Under the pieces are notes generated by a model. It ran no database searches, was not told where the DNA came from, and saw only the letters and a list, made by a program, of their open reading frames with translations. The translations under genes and the position numbers were made by a program. From Lachnospiraceae bacterium (GTDB taxonomy: Bacteria > Bacillota > Clostridia > Lachnospirales > Lachnospiraceae), in the NCBI GenBank assembly GCA_900770225.1, contig CAAGJU010000056.1, positions 1-16,511 of the forward strand: a DNA stretch of 16,511 nt. The letters are read 5' to 3'. This document shows positions 5,735 to 11,739 of the stretch, piece by piece (the stretch's first letter is position 1; each line of letters begins with the position of its first letter).

Positions 5735-7561
5735 ATGGAAGCGGCAGATGAGAAAACACAGCTTAAAATGGCGGAATCTTCGAACAGCGGTGTACCGATG
5801 GCTCCGGACAGCAATGCTCCGGCGGGTACGCTGATTCAGAAAATGACGCATTTTCTCCGAACAGAAGTCATGCCGGGGGAAAAACTGGACAGAGAAAGCT
5901 CTCTTCAGAGGGGGAAGGAACTCCGCAGGACGGTGAAAAGGTCTGCACATGCCGGCTGGGAAGTGCAGAAGGACAGGACGGAACCGATCGCTATCCTGGA
6001 GGAACAGGAGAAAACGAGGGTGCAGTCGCTGCTTTCCATCCGGCATGAACGGATGCTGGCCTCTGCGTTTGCCTATTACCGGGGGACGGCGGCTGTGATG
6101 GCGGCGGATCTCGCCAAAATGCCGGTGACAGGCATTATGGTTCAAGCCTGCGGCGATGCCCATATCGGGAATTTCGGTGTTTTTTCCTCCGCAGAACACC
6201 GGCTGGTATTCGATATCAATGATTTTGATGAAACGTACCCGGGGCCGTGGGAATGGGATGTCAAAAGACTCGCAGCCAGTATCGAGATATGCGGACGCTA
6301 CCGCGGCTTTTCGGAATCCGACCGCCGGCGCGCGGTGCGAAAGGCACTGGACAGCTATCATGATGCCATGATGCGTTTTTCCTCGATGGGGACGATGGAT
6401 GTCTGGTACAGTCATCTGGACGTGAATCAGATGATGGCGGATCACGCGGACAAAATCTCCGGCTCGACGGAGCGTATGATCAGCAAAGTCGTTGCTGATG
6501 CAGCGACGAAGAACAGCTGGCGGGCCGTTCACAAGTGGACGGAGACGGTGGATGGAAAGCTCAGGATACGCAGTATTCCGCCGATCCTCGTCCCGTACCG
6601 GGAGATGCCGCAGAAGCTGAGCCCTGAGAAACTGGAGAAGTTTTTCAGGATATCGCTTGCACAGTACAGGATGTCCCTGCCGAGAGAGGTGCGCAAGCTC
6701 ATTGATCAGTACACGCCGGTAGATATCGCTCAGAAGGTTGCCGGTGTGGGCAGTGTAGGCCTGCGTTCCTATATTATGGTTCTTGAGGGCACTGCTGCGG
6801 ATGATCCGCTGGTGCTTCAGTTCAAGGAGACCGGGAATTCTGTTCTTGCTCCTTATGTGACTGTGAAAGACGGCGCAGCCCGGATGGCAGAACGTCATCA
6901 GATGGAAGAAGAGGAAAAACGTGCTGAAAATGCCGGATCTCCGGAAACCGGGAAAACCGCGGAAGCTGCTGTCATGGCAGACAGCAGGGAAACGGAAGTC
7001 ACCGGTGATGGGGGTCGGAAACCTGCGGCAGGTGTCAGCCCCGCAGAAGATTTCGGGTCTGCGGAAAATCCGGAATCTCCGGAAGACAGAAATATGCCGG
7101 CAGGTATTTTTTCTTCAGGAACGACAAAAATAAGGCCGCGCATCGATCAGATGAAGGCCGTGCTCTCACGCGAGGATAACGGGAAACGCGTCGTGACAGG
7201 GCAGAAAGCCATTCAGACAGCGGGAGATCTTCTGCTCGGCTGGATGCGGGTGCCGAATATCGACGGAGAACTCTGTGATTTCTACGTACGCCAGCTCTGG
7301 AATAATAAGGGAACGATCGATCTGACGACAGTGACGCCGGAGGATCTGACGTGGCTGGCAGGCGTGTGCGGCTGGACACTCGCCCATGCGCACGCGAGAA
7401 CAGGCGACCGGCATGCGATCGCAGGATACCTCGGCAAGAGCAGGAAGTTTGAGGAAGCTGTGACGGTGTTTGCGGAGCAGTATGCGGATCAGAATGATGA
7501 GGATTACAGGGTGTATGTGAGATACTACAGCGACAGAGAAAACGCTGACGGTCAGTTGTGA
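5735..7561 (+). CDS. DUF2252 family protein with an unusual low-complexity insert
   Basis: The product is 608 residues, soluble by appearance. DUF2252 proteins are of unknown function with a kinase-like look. Recognisable motifs are RMLASAFAYYRGTA near 106-119, GDAHIGNFG at 140-148, FDINDFDET at 159-167, GPWEWDVKRLAAS at 170-182, AGVGSVGLRSYIMVLEG near 336-352, LQFKET, RVVTGQKAIQTA, FLGW-like LLGWMRV, and FYVRQLWNNKG near 516-526. The family is usually shorter. The extra length comes from an Ala/Glu/Pro/Gly-rich stretch at about 390-460, lying between LQFKETGNSVLAPYV and KRVVTGQ, and a roughly 55-residue N-terminal extension. The ATG has a weak GAGGCGGG site before it. The gene stands alone. 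Its last codons are part of a tandem repeat. Confidence 0.88.
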   Translation: MEAADEKTQLKMAESSNSGVPMAPDSNAPAGTLIQKMTHFLRTEVMPGEKLDRESSLQRGKELRRTVKRSAHAGWEVQKDRTEPIAILEEQEKTRVQSLLSIRHERMLASAFAYYRGTAAVMAADLAKMPVTGIMVQACGDAHIGNFGVFSSAEHRLVFDINDFDETYPGPWEWDVKRLAASIEICGRYRGFSESDRRRAVRKALDSYHDAMMRFSSMGTMDVWYSHLDVNQMMADHADKISGSTERMISKVVADAATKNSWRAVHKWTETVDGKLRIRSIPPILVPYREMPQKLSPEKLEKFFRISLAQYRMSLPREVRKLIDQYTPVDIAQKVAGVGSVGLRSYIMVLEGTAADDPLVLQFKETGNSVLAPYVTVKDGAARMAERHQMEEEEKRAENAGSPETGKTAEAAVMADSRETEVTGDGGRKPAAGVSPAEDFGSAENPESPEDRNMPAGIFSSGTTKIRPRIDQMKAVLSREDNGKRVVTGQKAIQTAGDLLLGWMRVPNIDGELCDFYVRQLWNNKGTIDLTTVTPEDLTWLAGVCGWTLAHAHARTGDRHAIAGYLGKSRKFEEAVTVFAEQYADQNDEDYRVYVRYYSDRENADGQL

Positions 7562-7634
7562 AATATTGCAGCGACAGAAAAACGCTGACGGTCAGCAATA
7601 CTGCAGCGACAGGAAAAACGCCGGTGGTCAGTAA
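7523..7634 (+). repeat. Three tandem copies spanning the DUF2252 stop codon
   Basis: Copies start at 7523, 7564 and 7599, each with the pattern TA(C/T)T(A/G)CAGCGACAG, then AAAACGC and GGTCAG. The first encodes the protein's C-terminal YYSDRENADGQL; the other two lie past the stop. Spacings of 41 and 35 bp do not keep frame. Copy 2 contains the palindrome GCTGACGGTCAGC. Confidence 0.75.
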
Positions 7635-7790
7635 CAGAAAACGCATGCGATGATGTAAGAACGGGCTGTGAAGAACCCAGGATCCCGTGCAGGGGACTGC
7701 GGAGAACCAGGAAATACAGGAAGCGGGGTTCGCGGAGGACCCGGAATACATGAAGAAGGCCTGAAAGGGGCAAAGAAAGGGAGGATATTT

Positions 7791-8405
7791 ATGATCGACA
7801 TGGCAATGAGAAAACTCAGCTACGGACTTTTTGTCTGCACGGCGAAGGAGGGGGACCGGGACAACGGCTGTATCATTAATACGGCACTGCAGGTGGCAAG
7901 TGCACCGAACACGATCGCCATCGCACTGAACAAGACCGATTTTACCCATGATATGATCCTTCACACAGGGGAATTTAATGTCTCCATTCTGAGTGAAGCA
8001 TCTACCTTTGATATCTATAAGAGATTCGGCTATCAGAGCGGACGGGATACGGACAAGATGACGGGCATCGAATTCCGCCGCGCGGAGAACGGCATTACGT
8101 ATATCACGACGCCGGATGTCAATGCCTATCTGTCGGGCAAGGTGCGCCAGACCGTGGATCTCGGGAGCCATACGCTTTTTATCGCTGACGTGACCGGCGG
8201 AGAAGTGCTGAACGATACCGCTTCGGCAACCTATGCATATTATTTCGCACATATCAAACCGGCACCGGCGCCGAAGAAGGACGATGCACCGAAGAAGGGA
8301 TGGATCTGCACGATCTGCGGTTATATTTACGAGGGAGAGGTTCTGCCTCCCGATTTCATCTGCCCGGTCTGCAAGCATCCGGCATCGGATTTCAGAAAGC
8401 TCTGA
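7791..8405 (+). CDS. hrb: Flavin reductase-like / rubredoxin fusion (high-molecular-weight rubredoxin type)
   Basis: This 204-residue protein has an N-terminal FMN-binding flavin-reductase-like domain (about 5-150; NGCIINTALQVASAPNTIAIALNK is typical) and a C-terminal rubredoxin domain. The rubredoxin cysteines are C173, C176, C191 and C194. The 14-residue gap between pairs is of the short, rubrerythrin-like kind. A KPAPAPKKDDAPKK linker joins the two. In acetogens, Hrb passes electrons from NADH to the flavo-diiron protein FprA for O2 or NO reduction. A similar cytoplasmic role is inferred here, although no FprA gene is in the window. The ATG at 7791 is chosen because GGGAGG precedes it and the family begins near MAMRKLSYGLFV. 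The frame upstream is repeat-rich and unconvincing. Confidence 0.9.
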   Translation: MIDMAMRKLSYGLFVCTAKEGDRDNGCIINTALQVASAPNTIAIALNKTDFTHDMILHTGEFNVSILSEASTFDIYKRFGYQSGRDTDKMTGIEFRRAENGITYITTPDVNAYLSGKVRQTVDLGSHTLFIADVTGGEVLNDTASATYAYYFAHIKPAPAPKKDDAPKKGWICTICGYIYEGEVLPPDFICPVCKHPASDFRKL

Positions 8406-8467
8406 TCAACGGACGGGAACGGAAATCATACATCGTATCACAGGCTGACGATCATAGCAGGCTGGAG

Positions 8468-8495
8468 CGCCTGATGCAGGTGACTGCATCAGGCG
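8468..8495 (+). terminator. Perfect 12-bp hairpin after the rubredoxin-fusion gene
   Basis: CGCCTGATGCAG (8468-8479) and CTGCATCAGGCG (8484-8495) pair perfectly around GTGA. The following TTGGTCTGT is only mildly T-rich, so termination may be partial and the permease gene may be reached by read-through. Confidence 0.55.
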
Positions 8496-8501
8496 TTGGT
8501 C

Positions 8502-8513
8502 TGTGACGTCACA
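8502..8513. promoter_or_regulatory. Perfect 12-bp palindrome, operator-like
   Basis: TGTGACGTCACA is perfectly self-complementary and lies 32 bp before the permease ATG. Its half-sites resemble CRP half-sites but are too close together for a CRP site. It may be a regulator site of unknown identity or chance. Confidence 0.35.
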
Positions 8514-8544
8514 TTTGCAGCTGCTGTTTCAGGGGGAGTGGAGA

Positions 8545-9609
8545 ATGACAGAAGGGCAGAAAATTTCGGAAAGCCGGGATCGTCTGAAGAGCGGGGAAGA
8601 ACAGAAGGAAAGCCAGGATCGTCTGAAGAACGGGGAAGAACAGAAGGAAAGCCGAAAACGTTTCTGGACAGAACCTGCCGTCGTTTTTCTGGCGGCGCTG
8701 ATCTGCTGTTTTCTGTGGGGATCTGCTTCGCCCGCGATCAAGATCGGCTATGTGCTGTTCAACGTGCCGAGAGGAGACCTGGCATCGCGCATCCTGTTTG
8801 CAGGCGTGCGCTTTACGATCGCCGGTCTCATGGTCGTTGTTTTTGACAGCATCCGCAGGAAAAAAATATCCGTACCGCAGCGTCAGTCCTGGAAATATGT
8901 GCTGGCGCTGATGAGTTTTCAGACGATCCTGCAGTATGTGTTCTTCTATACGGCGCTGGCGCATACCTCAGGTGTGCGGGGTTCCATCATCAATGCAGCG
9001 GGAAATTTCTTCTCTATCATCTTCTCTGTTTTTATCTTTCATTATGAGAAACTGACCGTGAGGAAGACACTCGGAAGCCTTCTGGGATTTCTGGGTGTCG
9101 TGCTGATCTCGACGGGCGGAAAAATATCCGGCATGCCTTTTACGCTGGCAGGCGATGGCGCCATGCTGCTCGCCACGCTGTCGAGTGCCATGGCGGCCAA
9201 TCTGATCAAGAAATTCAGTGCGCATGAGGACCCTGTCGTGCTTAGCGGCTGGCAGTTTTTCCTGGGTGGTCTTGTCATGGCCTTCGGCGGATTTGCAGCC
9301 GGCGGACGGATAACGCCTGCCGGCCCGGAGGCGATTATCCTGATTCTGTATATGGGATTCATCTCCGCCGGTGCCTATACACTGTGGAGTATTCTGTTGA
9401 AATACAATGAAGTCAGTCGTATCGTGATCCTCGGGTTCATGAATCCCGTACTGGGCGTTCTTCTGTCTGCTGCTTTTCTGGATGAGAGATCAGAGGCGTT
9501 CAGTCTGCTGACGCTGATATCTCTGATTCTGGTATCGGCAGGCATCGTAATCTCGGCCGGGAAGCGCCGGAGGGCAGATGCTGCTCCCGAAAAAGCCGTT
9601 AAACGGTGA
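8545..9609 (+). CDS. EamA-family (DMT superfamily) permease
   Basis: This is a 354-residue inner-membrane transporter. After a charged N-terminal stretch of about 40 residues it shows about ten hydrophobic segments arranged as two EamA halves. The first begins at VVFLAALICCFLWGSASPAIK and the second near GAMLLATLSSAMAANLIKKF. A membrane-edge basic tail GKRRRADAAPEKAVKR ends it. Family members export or import small metabolites such as amino acids. The substrate is not readable here. The ATG at 8545 has GGGGGAGTGGAG just before it. An alternative GTG at 8503 lies inside the palindrome and has no ribosome site. The N-terminal 30 residues are a 13-residue tandem repeat, unlike the rest of the family. 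Confidence 0.9.
   Translation: MTEGQKISESRDRLKSGEEQKESQDRLKNGEEQKESRKRFWTEPAVVFLAALICCFLWGSASPAIKIGYVLFNVPRGDLASRILFAGVRFTIAGLMVVVFDSIRRKKISVPQRQSWKYVLALMSFQTILQYVFFYTALAHTSGVRGSIINAAGNFFSIIFSVFIFHYEKLTVRKTLGSLLGFLGVVLISTGGKISGMPFTLAGDGAMLLATLSSAMAANLIKKFSAHEDPVVLSGWQFFLGGLVMAFGGFAAGGRITPAGPEAIILILYMGFISAGAYTLWSILLKYNEVSRIVILGFMNPVLGVLLSAAFLDERSEAFSLLTLISLILVSAGIVISAGKRRRADAAPEKAVKR
8568..8658 (+). repeat. 39-bp in-frame tandem repeat at the permease N-terminus
   Basis: Two full units (from 8568 and 8607) and a partial third (from 8646) encode ESRDRLKSGEEQK, ESQDRLKNGEEQK and ESRKRF. The units differ at very few bases, so the duplication looks recent. The period is 13 codons, keeping frame. 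Confidence 0.9.
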
Positions 9610-9611
9610 CA

Positions 9612-9646
9612 GATGCCGCAGAGGACATGTCCTCCGCGGTATCTTT
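9612..9646 (+). terminator. Hairpin terminator after the permease gene
   Basis: GATGCCGCAGAGGAC pairs with GTCCTCCGCGGTATC with one G-T pair and one mismatch, and ATCTTTAT follows. The stem is strong and the T tract short. Confidence 0.6.
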
Positions 9647-9772
9647 ATGCCCGGAAAGATGTGATATCCGGAGATTTCCGATGTCGGAAAAGTGTGCCTT
9701 CTGCCGTATTCCGTATTCCCGTGCCCGGAAAAGGAATGCCTGAGAGCCGGCGAAAAAATGTTGAAAAAGATG

Positions 9773-9814
9773 TTGACATTTCCGGGCTCTTGATTATAAT
9801 GATAATTGTTATCA
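9773..9814 (+). promoter_or_regulatory. Consensus promoter with overlapping Fur box for the Fur-family regulator
   Basis: TTGACA (9773-9778) and TATAAT (9795-9800) are both perfect, with a 16-bp spacer. Starting on the last T of the -10 is TGATAATTGTTATCA (9800-9814), which matches the 7-1-7 Fur box TGATAATnATTATCA at all but one position. A regulator bound here would cover the transcription start, so negative autoregulation is likely. The box is closer to Fur than to PerR consensus. AAGGAGA follows at 9817-9823, before the ATG. Confidence 0.85.
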
Positions 9815-9827
9815 ATAAGGAGAGCAC

Positions 9828-10232
9828 ATGGAAAGACGAAATACACATCAGAAACAGATGATCCTTCAGGCAGTGAAGGGCAGGAATATTCACCGCACAG
9901 CGGAAGAGGTTCTTCAGATCGTAAGAGAGGAAGACCCGAAGATCGGCCTCGCGACAGTGTATCGCAATCTGAATCTGTTTGCACAGGAAGGGCAGATACA
10001 GAAGATAGAAGGCAACGGCTGGAGTTTTTATGACGGAAATCCGGAACCGCATGATCATCTCCACTGTATCCGCTGCGGGAGAATTATCGATTATCCGTCA
10101 TCCTATGACCACGCGATGGACAGGGAAGCGGAAAAGGCGACAGGCGGCCGGGTCATCTGGCACATGACAGTCTTCGAAGGCGTATGCGGCGAATGCATGG
10201 CCGACGAAGCGGAGAATGCCTCTCCGGCATAA
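9828..10232 (+). CDS. Fur/PerR-family metalloregulator
   Basis: This is a 134-residue DNA-binding repressor sensing iron, peroxide or another metal. The N-terminal winged helix has the recognition segment GLATVYRNLNLFAQEG (about 40-55). The dimerisation domain carries HDHLH (75-79), then C80-x2-C83 and C120-x2-C123, the structural zinc site of the family. The Fur-type box in its own promoter suggests iron sensing, while the neighbouring rubrerythrin gene suggests peroxide stress (PerR). Sequence alone does not decide, so no symbol is given. The protein is short for the family at its C-terminus but has all the key cysteines. It lies 230 bp before rubrerythrin on the same strand. Confidence 0.93.
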   Translation: MERRNTHQKQMILQAVKGRNIHRTAEEVLQIVREEDPKIGLATVYRNLNLFAQEGQIQKIEGNGWSFYDGNPEPHDHLHCIRCGRIIDYPSSYDHAMDREAEKATGGRVIWHMTVFEGVCGECMADEAENASPA

Positions 10233-10290
10233 CAGTTTTACTGATGGCGGCAGCTGTATGCAGACTACCGTTGGAAGTAAAGCAGCAAAA

Positions 10291-10383
10291 AGAAGTAGAG
10301 AAATGCACAAAGTAATAACCAGAAGTAAGGAAATGCACAACACAATAAGTTAAGAAATGCACAAAAAGTAAAGAAATGAACAA
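10291..10383 (+). repeat. Four GAAATGCACAA motifs in the rubrerythrin leader
   Basis: GAAATGCACAA occurs at 10300-10310, 10330-10340 and 10354-10364, and GAAATGAACAA at 10373-10383. The first two sit in a longer unit, AGAAGTA(G/A)(A/G)GAAATGCACAA. The surrounding 10233-10462 gap is strongly A-rich on the plus strand and almost free of T after 10290. A possible -10 is TATATT near 10433, without a clear -35. The repeats could be binding sites or degenerate slippage products. Confidence 0.75.
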
Positions 10384-10462
10384 CACAGCAACACGGTAAG
10401 ACAAAGCAAGGCAGTAAGGCAAAAATCACAGTATATTTTTCAATCTAAGGAGGGAATTTATT

Positions 10463-11002
10463 ATGGCAAATCGTTACGCAGGAACAAAGACAGAGAAGAA
10501 TCTTCAGGAAGCTTTCGCAGGCGAGTCACAGGCAAGAAATAAATATACATACTTTGCTTCTGTTGCAAAGAAAGCGGGTTATGAGCAGATCGCAGCGCTT
10601 TTCCAGAAAACTGCAGACAACGAGAAAGAGCATGCAAAACTCTGGTTCAGAGCACTCGGCGGTATCGGTACGACCGAGGAAAATCTGAAAGCGGCTGCAG
10701 AAGGTGAGAACTACGAGTGGACGGATATGTATGACCGTTTCGCAAAGGATGCTGATGAGGAAGGCTTCACGGATCTTGCTGAGCAGTTCCGTGCTGTAGG
10801 AGCTATTGAGAAGACACATGAAGAGCGCTATCGCAAGCTCCTGAGCAACGTTGAGCAGAAGAAGGTATTCGAGAAGAGCGGTGTAACCGTATGGGAGTGC
10901 CGCAACTGCGGACATGTATGCGTAGGTACTTCTGCTCCGGATGTATGCCCAGTTTGCAAGCATCCGAAGAGCTTCTTCGAAGTTCACGCTGAGAACTACT
11001 GA
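10463..11002 (+). CDS. rbr: Rubrerythrin
   Basis: Rubrerythrin reduces hydrogen peroxide in the cytoplasm of anaerobes, using electrons that arrive through its rubredoxin centre. The 179-residue protein has a ferritin-like diiron domain: E21 in AGESQARNKY, E54 and H57 in NEKEHAKL, and E116 and H119 in AIEKTHEERY. It ends in a rubredoxin domain with C146, C149, C162 and C165. AAGGAGGG precedes the ATG by 9 bp. Codon choice (many GCT, CGT, GTA, GGT) differs from the neighbours and suggests high expression. It lies downstream of the Fur/PerR-type regulator, the usual kind of neighbour. Its CPVCKHP segment is identical to that of the Hrb-type protein at 7791. Confidence 0.97.
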   Translation: MANRYAGTKTEKNLQEAFAGESQARNKYTYFASVAKKAGYEQIAALFQKTADNEKEHAKLWFRALGGIGTTEENLKAAAEGENYEWTDMYDRFAKDADEEGFTDLAEQFRAVGAIEKTHEERYRKLLSNVEQKKVFEKSGVTVWECRNCGHVCVGTSAPDVCPVCKHPKSFFEVHAENY

Positions 11003-11057
11003 TCATAATCAGGCCGTCAGGCTTCATGCCGGAAATAATACCGGACTCCTCCTGCTT

Positions 11058-11192
11058 TTACCGGTATTCTCCAATGACTGCTTCAAAACCCTGCAGAAGT
11101 TCCTGCAGAACCGTGCGGATGGCTGGAACCCCCGCGGTTCTGGCAGGGGCGTTGATGACAAAATCCCGGATCGGGTGTATGATAACGTGAAC
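11058..11192 (-). pseudogene. Possible gene remnant, start-less reading frame
   Basis: Between the stop codons at 11095-11093 side (TGA, 11193-11195) and TAA (11058-11060), this minus frame encodes 44 residues. They read like ordinary globular protein (for example IHPIRDFVINAPARTAG and VPAIRTVLQELLQGF) with codons typical of this genome. There is no ATG, GTG or TTG start with a ribosome site. It could be the 3' end of a lost gene or pure chance; I do not recognise a family. The rest of the 11003-11326 gap holds an AATACCGG/CCGGTATT hairpin (11037-11068) and repeat copy D. Confidence 0.2.
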
Positions 11193-11228
11193 TCAGAAAG
11201 ATTCTGGCGTGCATGGCTGCGTAGTCGG

Positions 11229-11270
11229 ACTTAATACAGTACTGTGACATCATTTTTGACATGGGTTTAC
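11229..11270 (-). repeat. Repeat-family end fragment, copy D
   Basis: It matches copy B (4162-4204) at about 38 positions. On the minus strand it reads through CAGTACTGTATTAAGTCCGACT, like the left end of the 16281 element, but no right end is found nearby. It lies 57 bp before the small basic ORF. A TTGACA at 11256-11261 inside it has no -10 partner that I can see. Confidence 0.65.
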
Positions 11271-11326
11271 AGCGCATGACAGCATGCCGGGTTATCGACA
11301 CGGATATGGGAAAGGGTGTGAAACAG

Positions 11327-11434
11327 ATGAGCAAGTTAGGCGGAAAAAATAAAGACAGCAAGAAGGCTGCGGAGAAGAAGATGCAGCAGCAGCTTGCAGC
11401 ACTTCAGCGTAAGAATGCTAAGAAAAAGAAATAA
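11327..11434 (+). CDS. Small lysine-rich protein, 35 residues
   Basis: The sequence runs MSKLGGKNKDSKKAAEKK, then MQQQLAALQRKN, then AKKKK. It has 12 lysines and one arginine against two acidic residues, so it is strongly basic. The middle (AAEKKMQQQLAALQR) could form a helix, and the ends look disordered. A GGAAAGGGTG stretch lies about 10 bp before the ATG, and a clean intrinsic terminator follows 6 bp after the stop, so it looks like a real single gene. Nucleic-acid or ribosome binding would suit the charge, but that is inference. I do not recognise a named family. Confidence 0.7.
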   Translation: MSKLGGKNKDSKKAAEKKMQQQLAALQRKNAKKKK

Positions 11435-11440
11435 TGTGAA

Positions 11441-11472
11441 GCCGGTGCGGATATGCACCGGCTTTTCTTTTT
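11441..11472 (+). terminator. Intrinsic terminator of the small basic gene
   Basis: GCCGGTGC (11441-11448) pairs perfectly with GCACCGGC (11455-11462), loop GGATAT, followed by TTTTCTTTTT. Confidence 0.92.
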
Positions 11473-11549
11473 AAAGACACGGCCGCTTTTTGGTGATAGA
11501 ATATCATTATCTCATTAACCTATGCCCCGCTCGCGGGGCAACACAATAT

Positions 11550-11720
11550 ATAAGTCCACGCGGCGCTTCGCACTGCGTGCTCCCGCGTCGCTACAGGCAT
11601 TCGCATTTTCGCGCTGCTTCGCATCGCTCCATGCTCATACCTGTTGTCGTCGCAAAGCCATAGCCGGCCTTGCGCCCCCTTCGGGTGTGCAGCCCGCCTC
11701 TGGCATGCGACTGGACTTAT
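11550..11720 (+). repeat. Structured intergenic repeat, copy E (diverged full copy)
   Basis: Inverted ends are ATAAGTCCA (11550-11558) and TGGACTTAT (11712-11720). Three arms can be drawn inside. Arm 1 is ACGCGG/CCGCGT (11558-11563/11583-11588) enclosing GCAC-tgc-GTGC. Arm 2 is ACAGG-c-AT, tc, GCAT (11593-11604) with ATGC, tc, AT-a-CCTGT (11631-11644). Arm 3 has CGCA/TGCG (11651-11654/11706-11709) and GCCA/TGGC (11657-11660/11701-11704). Positions 11601-11640 match copy A at 36 of 40. A separate hairpin, TGCCCCG/CGGGGCA (11523-11540), sits just upstream. The element occupies the leader of iorA. No clear iorA promoter is visible in 11473-11739. Confidence 0.75.
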
Positions 11721-11739
11721 GCAGTAAGGAGTGCAGGAA

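Noticed and set aside
5326..5814. 163-codon N-terminal extension of the DUF362 protein
   Set aside because: It crosses repeat copy C and the start of the divergent DUF2252 gene, while a TTG with AGGAGGGG fits the family start.
5507..6898. 463-codon minus-strand frame opposite the DUF2252 gene
   Set aside because: It is an antisense shadow with His/Arg-rich composition, and the plus-strand frame carries clear DUF2252 motifs.
7668..7790. 41-codon extension of the rubredoxin fusion from a GTG
   Set aside because: Gly-rich, repeat-like and without a ribosome site; the ATG at 7791 follows GGGAGG and the family start.
8502..8513. CRP site
   Set aside because: The half-sites are separated by 2 bases rather than 6, and CRP use in this kind of organism is doubtful.
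10526..10987. Minus-strand frame opposite rubrerythrin
   Set aside because: It is antisense to a highly codon-biased, certain gene and has no start signal.
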